Positions 1-12,107 are shown, numbered from the stretch's first letter. The stretch: DNA of 64,000 nt from Hermatobates lingyangjiaoensis (GCA_026182355.1 JAPFBL010000233.1:1612001-1676000); one strand, 5' to 3'. Made by a program: numbers and translations. Notes: generated by a model from the sequence alone, not told the origin.

Positions 1-241
1 ATAATGGCTCTGAAGAGACACTCTTGGTGTCCATAATGGCTCTGAAGAGACACTCTTGGTGTCCATAATGGCTCTGAAGAGACACCCTTGGTGTCCATAA
101 TGGCACTGAAGAGACACTCTTGGTGTCCATAATGGCTCTGAAGATACACTCTTGGTGTCCATAATGGCACTGAAGAGACACTCTTGGTGTCCATAATGGC
201 TCTGAAGAGACACTCTTGGTGTCCATAATGGCTCTGAAGAG
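1..241. repeat. 32-bp minisatellite, about 7.5 copies, cut by the window edge
   Basis: Units begin at 1, 33, 65, 97, 129, 161, 193 and 225, an exact 32-bp period. Copies differ by single changes: gct to gca in the units at 97 and 161, one T to C in the unit at 65, and one G to T in the unit at 129. Each unit contains CTGAAGA followed directly by a perfect 5-bp hairpin (GACAC / GTGTC). The period is not a multiple of three, so coding is unlikely. The array continues to the left of the window. Confidence 0.95.
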
Positions 242-884
242 AAACACCTGAGTTTGGAAGTAAACAAGTAATCTATTTATAAATAAATGAGACGTGCTAT
301 AATGTATTTTGATGCCATTATTTGGAGAAATCTTATGCTCATACATTTATAAAATACTATAATCATATATGTAATTTAACAGTTTAGAATTATTTCATTT
401 TTTTTTATCAAAAAATGATGAAGCAACATTTTAATACTAAAAGAAGAAAAAAATAGGTTAAAATAAATATTGGATCGTCAAATAGAATGGTGGGCACAGT
501 ACGGAAACTTTGAGTCCACTTCACAGTCTTTTAACCAGAAGAACTTTGACAAACTTTAATGTCACACTTCTAAAACTTACTTTCATAATTTCAGTTTGCC
601 ACCAAATTTATAATAACAAATAAGTAGGTGTTTTTAAATATAGTTTATAAGTGATTTCAAAAATTAACTATTATATATTGAAAAATAAGGGATGAATTGT
701 TCGATGACAAAATTAGAAAACTGTTAATTAAGTATACTTAATGTCATTCAAACCTAAAGGTTGCTTATCACTTTGCTTTCATTTATCTCTTACAAGAAAC
801 ATAGAGAAATAAAGATATTACGCCTGAGACAATAGATTGATTCCCAGTTTTCAACGGAATGCACGTTATGATATACCGAGGTTT
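242..884. other. AT-rich stretch without a recognisable feature
   Basis: Only short open frames and A/T runs are seen. I recognise no gene or repeat. Confidence 0.6.
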
Positions 885-936
885 CAATCGGTTTATATAT
901 ATATATATACGGTACTGTTTTCTTGACCACAAAATA

Positions 937-1156
937 TTAACAAGCACTTTTTCTTCTTCTCGGAGTTTGGTCAGGGTAAATATATGGAATCACCTTTTTG
1001 CCAACGTTTCGTCTTTATTTTAAGACATCCTCAGGGCTATAAACTGTTAGTTTATAGCCCTGAGGATGTCTTAAAATAAAGACGAAACGTTGGCAAAAAG
1101 GTGATTCCATATATTTACCCTGACCAAACTCCGAGAAGAAGAAAAAGTGTTTGTTA
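937..1156. mobile_element. Family A palindrome, PLE-type terminal repeat with hammerhead-like motif
   Basis: The left arm (937-1045, minus) and right arm (1049-1156, plus) are near-perfect inverted copies around a 3-bp centre. (TA)n flanks both sides (892-910 and 1153-1173). On the plus strand CTGAGGA is at 1060-1066, followed by one U, a helix II of GUCUU / AAGAC, then GAAACGUU at 1084. The sequence after it starts GGC and can pair with GCC just before the core. This fits a type I hammerhead with a very short helix III (ACGU). The minus core lies at 1006-1034. A decayed second copy is at 55785-56012. Assignment to PLE terminal repeats is inferred from the shared layout. Confidence 0.7.
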
Positions 1157-1175
1157 TATATATATATATATAACA

Positions 1176-2085
1176 GATTCAATAATATATCGACCGTTTG
1201 ATAGAATAGGTGTGTTCTCTAATCGGGGTTCGGTCAATTTTCCAGGATAAAAAATCAAACTCTCGTTGCCAACGTTTCGGTTTTATTTAAAACCTTTTTC
1301 ATAGGCCTACAAACAAAGGATAATAAGAAATCACATATCAACATCAAACATATACACAATATGAAAATGGATTGTTACAACTCATGAATATTACAAGCAG
1401 AAATATTTCAGAGATACATAAAACAATATTACTTACAGAAGTAAGAATTTTTTAACTAAGAAAATGAAATTTACATTATTTAAAGGAACAACAATGTTAG
1501 CCGGACAAAACCTTCGACTAGACTAATAAGATAACATTACAAATAACCTCAACACTGTTCACTCAAGGGAACTAAATAAATCAAATTTCACTAAACCTCA
1601 GCACAACACTCCAGAATAAATATTACTTAAATTAGTAATATATAATAATAATAAATTATACTAATTTAAGTAATATTTATTCTGGAGTGTTGTGCTGAGG
1701 TTTAGTGAAATTTGATTTATTTAGTTCCCTTGAGTGAACAGTGTTGAGGTTATTTGTAATGTTATCTTATTAGTCTAGTCGAAGGTTTTGTCCGGCTAAC
1801 ATTGTTGTTCCTTTAAATAATGTAAATTTCATTTTCTTAGTTAAAAAATTCTTACTTCTGTAAGTAATATTGTTTTATGTATCTCTGAAATATTTCTGCT
1901 TGTAATATTCATGAGTTGTAACAATCCATTTTCATATTGTGTATATGTTTGATGTTGATATGTGATTTCTTATTATCCTTTGTTTGTAGGCCTATGAAAA
2001 AGGTTTTAAATAAAACCGAAACGTTGGCAACGAGAGTTTGATTTTTCTCCTGGAAAATTGACCGAACCCCGATTAGAGAACACAC

Positions 2086-2087
<2 letters not shown>
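1176..2087. mobile_element. Family B long palindrome, PLE-type terminal repeats with a degraded core
   Basis: Arms 1208-1637 (minus) and 1659-2087 (plus) are inverted copies of about 430 bp around a 21-bp AT spacer, nearly identical by eye. A block at 1176-1207 (cgaccgtttgatagaatagg) is shared with 21048-21085. The helix II analogue (GGTTTT / AAAACC), GAAACGTTGGC and the helix I partner GCC remain. The CTGANGA core is replaced by an A-rich stretch in all B copies. Related copies are at 21047-21240, 30365-30625, 50160-50345, 56816-57235 and 62583-62890. No long reading frame is seen. Near-identity of the arms suggests a recent insertion, or a fold-back artefact of assembly. Confidence 0.7.
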
Positions 2088-2227
<140 letters not shown>

Positions 2228-2255
<28 letters not shown>

Positions 2256-2412
2256 TTGTGTATACTGGTAGCAAGTCTTCTTTTAAACAAATATTACTGA
2301 AAAGTACTACGGCTTCGGGATTAATTATCTTCTAACAAAGATATTCTTTTTGTCTTATAATTTCTTATAATCCAGTGGTAGCTCATAAATTAATCTACCT
2401 AATGCCATAATA
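2228..2412 (-). pseudogene. PLE ORF 5' end, inverted and frameshifted
   Basis: On the minus strand, ATG at 2408-2406 opens MALGRLIYELPLDYKK and then meets a stop at about 2355. A shifted frame continues with residues like [12 protein letters not shown] before entering (TA)n. The same N-terminal peptide starts at 2979 on the plus strand (MTLGRLIYELPVDYKK). Similar LFNN-C-EDLLP-YTNIYI pieces occur at 11780, 16098, 16236 and 56674. I read it as the start of a PLE polyprotein lying inverted to the left of the family M junction. It is broken by a frameshift and by the loss of everything downstream of the (TA)n. PLE assignment rests on linkage to the C-terminal peptide at 2467. Confidence 0.5.
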
Positions 2413-2466
2413 ACGCGAATAGGAAAAACAACGTTAAAGGAAACTAGTGAAACAAATCTATACGGG

Positions 2467-2673
2467 GTTGCCCTTACTAGAAATATGCTAGTAGAGAGCA
2501 TCTCAGTTTTAGTAGAAAACTGTGATCTAGGTAGACTACAAATACTAGAGGCTTTATAGATGAAAGATTTGTGTCCTGCGCTGAACTCCCAAATCAGTGA
2601 CATGTTCGTCATGCCGCGTTCTAGGACCTTCGAACCTAGAATAAAATTTGGTCGGAACGCTCCTCTGTTGTAA
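2467..2673 (+). pseudogene. PLE ORF C-terminal end (family M)
   Basis: The frame reads VALTRNMLVESISVLVENC, then GRLQILEAL, an in-frame TAG, and MKDLCPALNSQISDM, ending at TAA 2671-2673. The LQI-EA-...-P-LN pattern resembles the end of PLE GIY-YIG endonucleases (compare LQIYEAMKIMKHNPLINRQ at 43.3 kb). The catalytic part is missing and one stop interrupts the frame. A further decayed copy lies at 11210-11400. Confidence 0.5.
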
Positions 2674-2978
2674 TCTGACGATGGCGTGAAGTGCTAGCCG
2701 TGGAGGAGTGATTCAACTGTCTAACGCGTGGGTGCGCGCATGTAGTACTGCTTTGACAGTTAAACGCTGCCATTTGAACTGAGCAAATTTATATTATTCC
2801 TTATTTCTTGTTAATGTTTTAATTGTTTCATTTAATTGTTTACCGTTCACTGGTGATGGCCAATGTGGTCGAAAGCTTGTATCTCTTTAGTTTTTTAACT
2901 CTGTCTGTGTTTGTTTAGTTTCTAATATAGTTTGTTTCACTAGTTTTCTTTAAGGTTGTTTTACATATTCGCGTTATT
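2674..2978 (+). mobile_element. Family M PLE terminal repeat with hammerhead-like motif
   Basis: This spacer joins a PLE C-terminus (upstream) to a PLE N-terminus (downstream), as expected for the repeat between tandem PLE copies. The motif CTGGTGA is at 2850-2856, followed by one U, helix II GGCC / GGUC with loop AAUGU, then GAAAGCUU at 2871. The core has one change (A6 to G). The CG-rich part 2690-2740 is shared with 11400-11470. Confidence 0.6.
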
Positions 2979-3089
2979 ATGACATTAGGTAGATTAATTT
3001 ATGAGCTACCAGTGGATTATAAGAAAAAGAACATCTTTCTAAAGAGATATCCAAATGCTTGTGTGCCCGCTACAGTCCACAATCTTTGA
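2979..3089 (+). pseudogene. PLE ORF 5' end (family M)
   Basis: ATG at 2979 starts MTLGRLIYELPVDYKKKN; the frame runs 36 codons to TGA at 3087. The first 15 residues match the inverted copy at 2412-2360 with two changes. It lies about 120 bp downstream of the hammerhead-like motif, as in PLEs where the terminal repeat precedes the ORF. The remainder of the ORF is absent. Confidence 0.5.
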
Positions 3090-4748
3090 TGGATTAAATT
3101 ACATGTTACACAAAGGTAGACCCCATAGTATAGAAGAACCCTTTACTAGGGTACTATACTTCACCCTAATATTGTATAGTATACAATAACAATAAAGTAT
3201 ACTATACTATACTTTAGAACAAACGGTGTTTTTTAAATAAAATGTACAAAAGTTGAATTGTGATAGAATGTGACTTTTTTTTTTTACTTATAGTGAAAGT
3301 TGAGTAAAAGCCTGGCAATTTTTTTTTTTAAAGAAAGCTTATTTAAATAGTCCTTAAAGAAAAAGTACGTAAACCTGTAAAAGATGTAATCTAAATAGCA
3401 TTGCTTTGAGTGACGTCATAAGTAAGTCTTGGACCACCATTGGTCAGTCACAAATTAGACATACGTAGTGTTTTAATTATTCCTCGAAAATTTGAAAAAT
3501 GAGCCGGTCAAGGCAATTATTACCTTCAAGTACACTTCAAATAGTAAGTACAAAACTGTCCTCAGTTTTTCATGTATTTATTATTGTTGTTTAATATCTT
3601 TAATATTAATAAGAAATGAAAAAATAATCTACATATGTACTTAGAGATTATCTTCCAACAATATGGCTGCTTGCAATATAGGTTAGGGTCCTAGTTAGGT
3701 TAAACTTCATTTTTTCTTTTCAATTATAATATATATCAACATTTTAAATGTATGCGTGTTTCTCCAAGTTTTTAAAGAACATTTTAAAGAAAATATATCA
3801 AGATACTATAAAACACTCATGCTATATTTATCACAAGTTTAATATCTTGTTAGAAATTATTTTCATAAATAATTTAAACCGAATATAATTTTAAATGTTT
3901 ATAAAGTTTAATTCAATTTATTGAAATTTGTTACATTCACTGTGTTTAAAACATATGTGTTCAATGAAATAATAATACAAACTCAGAGTTTAATTAGAAT
4001 AACAAAAATAAATTTAAAACAGCAATATGTTGAATATACAATTCAAATACTAGCACATGATATACTTTATGTGTTGGTGTTTGTATAAAAAAGAAAATAA
4101 GATAAAGAATTCAATTGAATAAAACACTTGTTGCATTGTCAAATATTCTTGTAATTTAAAACCAATAAAATTTGTTCCTAGTTCAAATTAATTATACTTA
4201 TTTCAACGTTTAATAAAACTTGCAGATTCATTCAGTGATATGAAAATATTTTAAAAATGTTAGTTTACTCAGTATTAAACATTTCTTCAAGTTAGCACCA
4301 GTAATTACTGAATCATTTTGTTAATTAATTAATAACCAATAATATCTCTATTTCCTTAAGAATAAAAAAATTGCTTTAGAGTAATACAAATTACTTTAGT
4401 AATACAAATGCATTACTAAAAATATTGGGACTTTGTATAATCAAATAAATACTTGGTATACGTTTTTGAACCTTTAGTTTATTTCTATATCGTAATTTAT
4501 AATTTTGACTCAAGAAATGTTAAATATTTAAGGATGATATCTATACCATTGTTTAATCAAATGTGTTTAGTTTTTGAAAGAAATTGCTCTGTGAGTATTT
4601 CGTCTCTTAAATTATTTGTTCCAATCTAATTAGATAAGAAAATGAATTACAACGTGTGACAATTTTTTTTTTAATTTCTCAGTTTTCTCAGGTTTTTTTT
4701 CTTAGTTATGTTGAGTTTTATTGATTCTGTATATAATTACAGTTCTAA
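3090..4748. other. AT-rich stretch; one small inverted repeat
   Basis: A short imperfect inverted repeat built on tagtatac motifs is at about 3140-3215. Nothing else is recognised. Confidence 0.5.
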
Positions 4749-5212
4749 AATGTGGAGGAAATCTTCTTTCTTTGTTTAGAAAGATACTTTTAAGACTAAT
4801 AATTTATTTTAGAATAGTTGAAAGAGTAGATTGTTTGACTATAACATTTATTGATATCCAAAATGAAACATTTCTTTTGGCTTACAACCATTCAATAATG
4901 AGTTGTAATAAAGGCATTTATAAAAGTTAATCTTATTAAACTTTCTTTGTTATACCTTTCTTATAACATACCTTTGTTATAATGTGGAGGAAATAACTTT
5001 CATAACCATGAATTTAAAAATTGTTTGGTTTAGAAAGATACTTTTAAGTTTAATAATTTGTTTTTGAATAGTTGAAAGAGTAGATTGTTTGACTATAACA
5101 TTTATTGATATCCAAATTGAAACATTTCTTTTGGCTTACAACCATTCAATAATGAGTTGTAATAAAGACATTTATAAAAGTCAATCTTATTAAACTTTCT
5201 TTGTTATATCTT
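4749..5212. repeat. Direct tandem duplication, unit about 232 bp
   Basis: The unit starting at 4749 (aatgtggaggaaat) recurs at 4981. The halves share long blocks, including gattgtttgactataacatt and tcttttggcttacaacca, and diverge by substitutions and a small indel near the start. The 69-codon frame at 4721-4930 is not kept in the second copy. Confidence 0.85.
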
Positions 5213-7549
5213 GCAAATATACTAGTATGTTTCAAGAATTCAGTCTTATAAGTGTTAATAATTATTGAATTCTGTTAATAATTAAAATAAATGGTATATC
5301 AACTTTATTAAGGATAAGAAAATTGTTTTAAGCTATTAAAAATGAATTAATACAAATATTGAGACATAACATAATCAAATAAATAATTAGAATAAATTCC
5401 TTCAAAGTAGTACAGTTTTTGAAACTTCTGTTTATTTCTGTGTTGTAATTTTAGTTTATAACACAACTATGCAACATATTATAATCGTAAAATTGAAATA
5501 ATACAAATGAAAAACATTTTCATATCTCAAATGTTATTAAAACTTCAATTCATATTCTATTTTTTTATATTACTTGTAAAATCTTTCTTAAATATCGTTC
5601 AGTAAAGTGATGTTATAGGCTTAAAAAAATCACACTGAAATGTTTTATAAAGTTGATATTACATTTTTTTATTTCATTTTTTTTTTTAAAGAAATATATG
5701 TAAACAAACTTGCAGTTGTTAGTGTGTTATCAAGCTCAATGATAGATAAATTATTTTGATCTTGCTATTTGTGATTCTAACTAAACTTAAATATTACTTA
5801 ATTGTGAAAAATATTATTAAACTTAAATAATAAGTCTATTAGTATTCCAGTGAATGTTTATTTATTTATTTTTGACAAAAGTAAGAAATCAATCTACTCT
5901 TGGTTAACAATATTAGGTTACTTTGTTTCCTGTAGTTGATTACTGATAACGGAATTTATAACTAAACCAAATGAACAACTCAGTAATCACACATTTATTT
6001 GTCATCATTAAAGTGGTGTTAAATTACCTTTGTATTGAATGTTGATAAAGGATGAATTGACTAATTTAAATGTTGATACTCCAGTCCATTGTTTCACTAT
6101 TAAAGACTTAAATTTACAGAGTTACAACTAATTTAAGGTTGTAAATAAAAACTACTTTTATAGTAGTAAAAGAGCTTTTATACGTAGGCGACTTTGAAGG
6201 TTTTTTTTTTATAAAAATTTGTAGTGGCCTTCACTCAACTATTAGTAATCAACTATCAAACTTTTTGAGTCATAATATATAATGTCTCATTTAGTCATAA
6301 TATAAATCTCAAAATGAGAGATGTTTATTAGTCTTCATTCCTGGAGGTACAGATAATGATTGATGCAGTTATCAATATTCACTCTTATTTTTGTATATTA
6401 CACAATAGATGCATATTTTTGTTCCTTTAGCCAAAGGATATCTCATAGGGTAAGTGAATTTTAAGGTACTACTGCCAATACTTAATGTAATCCTTATAGC
6501 TTTGAATTCTAGATGAATAATATCGATTTTATTTTATTTTTACCCTTTTCAAAGAAACTATCCTTGAAACGCCACAGGGTGTAAAATACCATCAAACAGT
6601 GGTTGCTTTAAGGTTCCCTTCATACCTATATAACTAGTAACTATTTCCATTTAAACATCTTTATCTGCATAACAAATTGATCAAATCGGTTGAGAACGCA
6701 AATATTCTTTTATTAAATTAAATCGGTTTTCACTCTCTTGTGACCAATAAAACTCTATATTTTTTTTAAAGGTTGTAAAGCTGTACAAGTTTTTGTGAGC
6801 TATTTTCAGTTTTTTTTTTTTGGTAAAAGTTAATAGAGTCTAACAGGAAAAGAGCTATGCATGATTAGAAAGAGATTGTTTTTTTGTCCAAAATGTGTCT
6901 TCAGACATTTTTTTCCTTAACTACGAATTATAGAGTTTTGAAATTTTGGCATTATATTTCAGGCTACAAAGGCAATTACTGAAAAAATCTTCACATTTTT
7001 AAAACATCTGAAAATATTTTTTCTTTAATGAAATTTAAAAATGTTGACGATTCATTCAGCCTGAAAGCTTCTGAGAATGATAGAATCCATGTCGTTTGAC
7101 GGATCAAAATTAAATTGTACCTAAAAATAGATCATTATGTGGGAAATGATCTGAGGTAAATGTTTTCAAAATCCCTTGAAGAAAAAGGAAGTTAAGGCCA
7201 AATTTATGTTTTCAGAAAATGTTATTGACACTAAAAGGATCGTTAAAAAAAAAATGAAATTTTGCCAAAGAAATTATCAAAAAATTAGAAATTTATAAAC
7301 AAAAATTCATGAAATTTCAATTATTAAAGCTGTAAAAACTGAATATTCATCCAGAACTAATGGATCACCTGCTATATTTGTCGGATTTGTTTATGTTTAT
7401 TTACATTGTTTGCATTTACTTAGAAATTTTTTAAGTGAATAGACTAAAATAAATAAAATAAAATTGATGTTTAGAGGTTTAATGAAATACTTAATATGAG
7501 ATGCAAGAAGAATAAAATTAAAGATGTAATTTTCCATTTTTGGTGAAAG
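5213..7549. other. AT-rich stretch without a recognisable feature
   Basis: Only A/T homopolymers and short open frames are present. Confidence 0.5.
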
Positions 7550-7551
7550 TA

Positions 7552-8357
7552 GATCCGGGTCCCCTAACATGATGAAAGCTGGAGAAGTCGGTTGGGAATC
7601 GATTATCGATATTAATTGATATTGGAGTCAGTCGATTTATTTCCATGTCAAATTTCAGAGCAATTCTTCTTTTAATTGGTCAATTGTTCAAACTACCGGC
7701 AAAACAGGAACTAAATACCTCTTCATAATTCTTACATCCATGTGGTTTGTTTGTGGCCTCTTTTTTTTCCCTTGCTTCCAAATTAGCCATTATTTCTTTT
7801 TTGGGTATGGAACCTTTAGTTTGTTTTTTTTTTACACGTTGATGGGTGCAAGTGCGGACGTTGATTGTTTAGAGATGAGGGCTTCCTTCACATCAATCAT
7901 TCCTTCATTTAAAAACCCTGAAAATGAAGTGATACTAATGATTTTTATGGTCCCATAAAAAGGATCTGTTAATCGGACGTCAGAGATCAGTTTGACTCGT
8001 ATGCGGATAATGGGAGACAGTTATTAGATACTGACGATTTGATGAGAGTTTTTGTGATTTGATGAGAGGTTACATAATATCCCTTTCTGGGTTTTTTTTT
8101 ATTTCCATTCAACAAATTTTTTAATAGTATCTGTATACACATTGTTTTTACTATTTCATACTTCCCTTTCTTTTTATAAACCTTTATAAAACTTATTCTT
8201 CATTTTTTAATATTTCGCATTAAAAAAATTCATTTTAATTAATTTCAATTATTTACGTTTATGACGTCATATACTTGTCAATTAAAACAATTATTCTAAT
8301 AACCCTCAATATGTCGGATTTATTTCAAGTCGCCATATTTACAAGGGGACCCGGATC
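7552..8357. mobile_element. Non-autonomous DNA transposon with 13-bp TIRs and TA target duplication
   Basis: The left end GATCCGGGTCCCC (7552) is an exact inverted match to the right end (8345-8357). TA dinucleotides flank both ends (7550-7551 and 8358-8359). No transposase frame is seen; the 72-codon frame at 7740 has no family features. TA target duplication fits Tc1/mariner-like elements; the superfamily is inferred from this alone. Length is 806 bp. Confidence 0.7.
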
Positions 8358-8359
8358 TA

Positions 8360-9770
8360 ATTTCTAACCCCATTTTTAAATCTTTGCTAAACAAATATAT
8401 AATTTCTATCCTTTTCAACGTACCATATCATGGAATTGTGAAACAAAATGATGTAATCAATCTGTATTTTACACCCTTGAATGAAACTTAATATCAGATG
8501 CAAATTTTCATCTATTTATGAATCATATTATCTTGGGGTAGTATTGAAGTATAAGTAATGGGCTTCCTTGGTTCTATATCACAAAATGGATACTAATTTT
8601 AATCTAATTTTTCAGTGATTCTATAACATTGACATTTTTTCTAATATGTTTCTGACAATTTTCAAAGAAAATAGGAAATTTTGAAGTCCTAAAGGGAAAA
8701 CTTTGGCTTAATTCTTCAATGTAGTAGGAGCTCAGATAAATCTAATTAAATGTAACAGATTTATTAGACATGTAATGTCCCAAACGGACATGAATGCGAT
8801 TTCTGTCTATGGGAACAAAAACCATGTTCTTTTTTATGAAATTGTTTTTAACACCTTTTTATGTCTTTACAAAAATGTTATCACTGCTGTGGTAACACCA
8901 AGGATATTATAATATTATTTAGTCGTGTGATATAACAAAATAAGCTTATATGTATGTTGATAACTGGTTCAATGAATGAAATACTAATAAACATCTTCCA
9001 TATAGACATTTATCTTATGCCTAAATGGGATATTATACATTTCATGTAAATCTTGAAATAACAAGCTTTCTGATTTTACCAGATGCGTTTTTATATCTTT
9101 AATAGTTTCCGAGATATTCAATGTCAAAATGTGGGCAACACCCCGTATATCCAAGAATGTTTATATGAGATTTACTTACACTAAAGTTGAGTGTAGGCCA
9201 CTCGAGATTTTTTATTTTATAGCTGATTTTTATTTTATTTTAAATAAACGATCTTAGCTATGTAAAAAAAGTCGTGCTTTAAACAGAGATGTTAAAAAAT
9301 AGGTAGATACAGAGTTATAATTATATTAAACCAGTTTACTCATTTAAGAGTTTAAAACCCCATAATAATATTATATTGGAATAATAGATCTGGTATAGTG
9401 AATTGCAATCAGTGAATAAGAAGTTATATTTGTCAAAACATCCATGATATAGATCGGTTTTTTCCTTCCAATCAACTGTTACCTTCCAGAACTGTTACCA
9501 GGTAGAAATGTTACAAACCAGTCGAATTTCCGCACCATCTGCACCAGATGAGACAGTTCATTCATCTTTAAGGTCAACTATTGTCTATAAAAAGAATTCA
9601 AGTTGTGTTTATGAGTTGTATGTTCATATTCAACCAGATAAGCTCACGATTCTCTTCCAAATTTACGAAGTTCAAAGAAAATGATTCTAGATTGGCCTTT
9701 ATTATGAATCATCAACTTATTGTTATATTCTAACTTAGTGCAATCACTTATTATGTGGTATTTACTCATT
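8360..9770. other. AT-rich stretch without a recognisable feature
   Basis: Near 9130 a small GC-richer patch (aacaccccgtatatcc) resembles DNA-transposon ends in other animals, but I could not find a partner end. Confidence 0.4.
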
Positions 9771-10021
9771 GTAGGGTAAAAAGTTAATGAAATGGTCTCC
9801 ACATATAAAAATTTAATGGTATAAATAACGCATTTCGAACACGTTGTGTTCTTCCTCAGGCATTAACTAAGGGTTGTACCCTTACTTAACTTACTTAAGG
9901 TTGTACCACAGACACTCACCCTTAGTTAATGCCTGAGGAAGAACACTAAGTGTTCGAAACACGTTGTTTATACTATTACATTTTTATATGGGGAGACCAT
10001 TTCATAAACTTTTTACCCTAC
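9771..10021. mobile_element. Family C palindrome with hammerhead-like motif
   Basis: Arms of roughly 105-118 bp (about 9771-9888 minus and 9918-10021 plus) both end in the inverted motif gtagggtaaaaag. On the plus arm CTGAGGA (from about 9931) is followed by one A, a perfect 6-bp helix II (GAACAC / GUGUUC, loop UAA) and GAAAC. A third, single copy at 45286-45384 shows GAAACGCGUU, so the helix III stretch was probably ACGCGU. No coding content is seen. Confidence 0.7.
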
Positions 10022-11209
10022 AATTACTGTTATATAATTGAAGCTTGGTTTTAAAATATTGTGTGGTTGTAGATAAACATTTTTTTCCACCCAGCAGTAC
10101 TCCTATTGGTTGTGATTTAATATAAAAAAATATCTCTTGCACTGGGTATAACTTGTTATAATCAACAAACAAATAAAATTATAACAATTTTTAAGTTTAT
10201 ATAAGGAATTATTGATATACACGTGCTGATATATTAATAATTGAATTTAATCTAACAGCAGAAAGAATGATATATTCAATTTTAAAAAATATTGAAATCG
10301 ATTTTTTTTTTATGAAATTCATAAGTGATTTTAAATATTCTGCTGATATAAATTCGGATCTGGATGTAGGCCAAGAGCTGGATCAGAGGTTCTTTGTAGT
10401 GGTCAAGGATAGGGAAGGGGTAGTGATGCTGGACTGTGATGTGCCACGGCTGCAGATGCACTCATCTTGTGAAATTATGTGAATTCGGGTTAGGTGCGAT
10501 GTTGTCTTTCTGTGCTCAGAATTACTTGTGTCGACTTATAATTCTATAGCCGATAGCCTATTCCAAAGTAACTTTGGAAGAAGTTGCTCTTCATAGAATG
10601 TTTCTTTGAACAATATCTTGTTGAGATTAGTCTTCTACTGTTATTTATTTATTTTTTTATTTAACATTTCCTGTTAAATTTAACAGCTTCCTATTGTTAT
10701 ATATACATAATATTGTGAAGTAGAATACTTTGTACTACACAACACCACAAAACTGTTACATAGCTGAAAAACACAAGCAGAAAACTAATCTCAACTAGAC
10801 TTATCAAAATTAATTTCAAAATTTTATTTGAAATTATATATTACATGGTTTTAAAATAGATTACTTCATATGAACTAGATTTTTCTTATATGTAACAAGG
10901 TGTCACCATAAACACCTGACACAACAATCATTGTTCAAACCATAATACGAAATGAGCACTGAGAAGTTAGAAATGAGAACACAATAAGATGTTAGTCTTT
11001 TTACTACTACTACACGACTTTGTTGCAAAAGTATATACAATAATAATACATTTTTTTGCTTATATTCTTAGGCGCTATGACCTATCCAAGGTTGCCCTCG
11101 GAGAGGGCTTTTTGGCTAAAGCTAGTCTTTCTAACATTGATATAAATATATCAATATTAATCGATATCAATATATCAATATTTAATATAATAAATATTGA
11201 TATACTTGT
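10022..11209. other. Mostly AT-rich; unassigned open frame 10267-10482
   Basis: The frame at 10267-10482 (71 codons, plus) has a GC-richer second half (QELDQRFFVVVKDREG). I recognise no family, and no splice or promoter context is evident. The rest holds nothing I can name. Confidence 0.4.
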
Positions 11210-11775
11210 ATCTGACTAGAAATACATTAGTAGAGAGCACCTCAGTTTTAGTGAAATCCAATATCCTAGTCATTTACAAATGTTAGTGGCATTGTTATTA
11301 AAGATATGAGTCTCACTTTGAATTTTCAAATTAGTGACATGTACGTCATTCCATGTTCTAGAATCTTTGAATCTAGAATAAAATTTGTCCCTCTGTTGTG
11401 ACCTGTCGGACGCGTGGGGCGCTGGCGACGTGTGGAGTGATTGAACTGTCTAACGCGTGGGTGCGCTTATGTCGTACAAATCCTTCAGTTGATACGCGGA
11501 CGTTATTTGTAACTAAGCAAATTTAATATTATTATTTTTTTTTCGTAAATTTCATTGTATAGGTTTTAATTGTTTTCTTGATGATGACCAAGGTAGTCGA
11601 AAGCTTGTGTTTCATTAGTTATTAATACAGTTGTTTCCTTAGTTTTTAAGATTTGTTCTCCTATTCTTATAATGTTTCAAATAGTTCTAATGTGTCCACT
11701 ATATCCTTAGATAGTTAAATTTTCGAGTTACCATTTACTTATAGGAAGATAATGAGACAGAAAGAACATCTCTCT
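11210..11775 (+). mobile_element. Second family M PLE junction, decayed
   Basis: The order matches 2467-3089: C-terminal ORF remnant (LTRNTLVES, then SDMYV further on), CG-rich spacer, hammerhead-like motif near 11579 (TTGATGA, one U, GAC / GUC stem, GAAAGCUU), then a decayed N-terminal start near 11710-11760 (FELPFTYRK). Several frameshifts are present. Two copies in the same order support a real PLE end-to-start arrangement. Confidence 0.55.
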
Positions 11776-11870
11776 AATAAAAATCATTAATGCAGAAGCC
11801 ACAAGGCTATTTAATAATACTTGTTTAAAAAAAGATCTCCTACGTGTTTATACCAATATATATATATATA
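11776..11870 (+). pseudogene. PLE N-terminal ORF fragment running into (TA)n
   Basis: The plus-strand frame reads KIINAEATRLFNNTCLKKDL, then [13 protein letters not shown] as the codons TAT ATA merge with a (TA)n tract at about 11858-11872. Related peptides are at 2228 (minus), 16098 (minus), 16236 and 56674. The frame stays open to about residue 55 but is joined to a different repeat (D) after the microsatellite. Confidence 0.5.
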
Positions 11871-12030
11871 TATTTGTAAATTTAGGGAGCAATCCTTCTT
11901 TTATGCATGTTTTTAGTAGGAATAAGTTTTTGTAAATATGTTTAACTCTGAAGATGGTCTAGGAGACCGAAACATGTCAGTATTGAAAAATAAATCTTTT
12001 GGAGAACTGGTGTATTTAATACCAGAAAGA
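11871..12030 (+). mobile_element. Family D terminal repeat with hammerhead-like motif
   Basis: CTGAAGA from about 11946 is followed by one U, a 5-bp helix II (GGUCU / AGACC) and GAAACAUGUC. ACAUGU is a perfect palindrome that could form helix III, and the following AGU can pair with ACU before the core. The same GAAACATGTC ending occurs in family L. Single plus-strand copy. Confidence 0.6.
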
Positions 12031-12106
12031 TTTGAATCAAAGGTGAGAAAACTTTGAAAGATGGACTATGAAATTGATTCTATGCACATACAAAGGTCGT
12101 TAACTA

Positions 12107-12107
<1 letters not shown>

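Noticed and set aside
1..241. CRISPR-like array
   Set aside because: Units are contiguous with no unique spacers, in an animal genome; it is a minisatellite.
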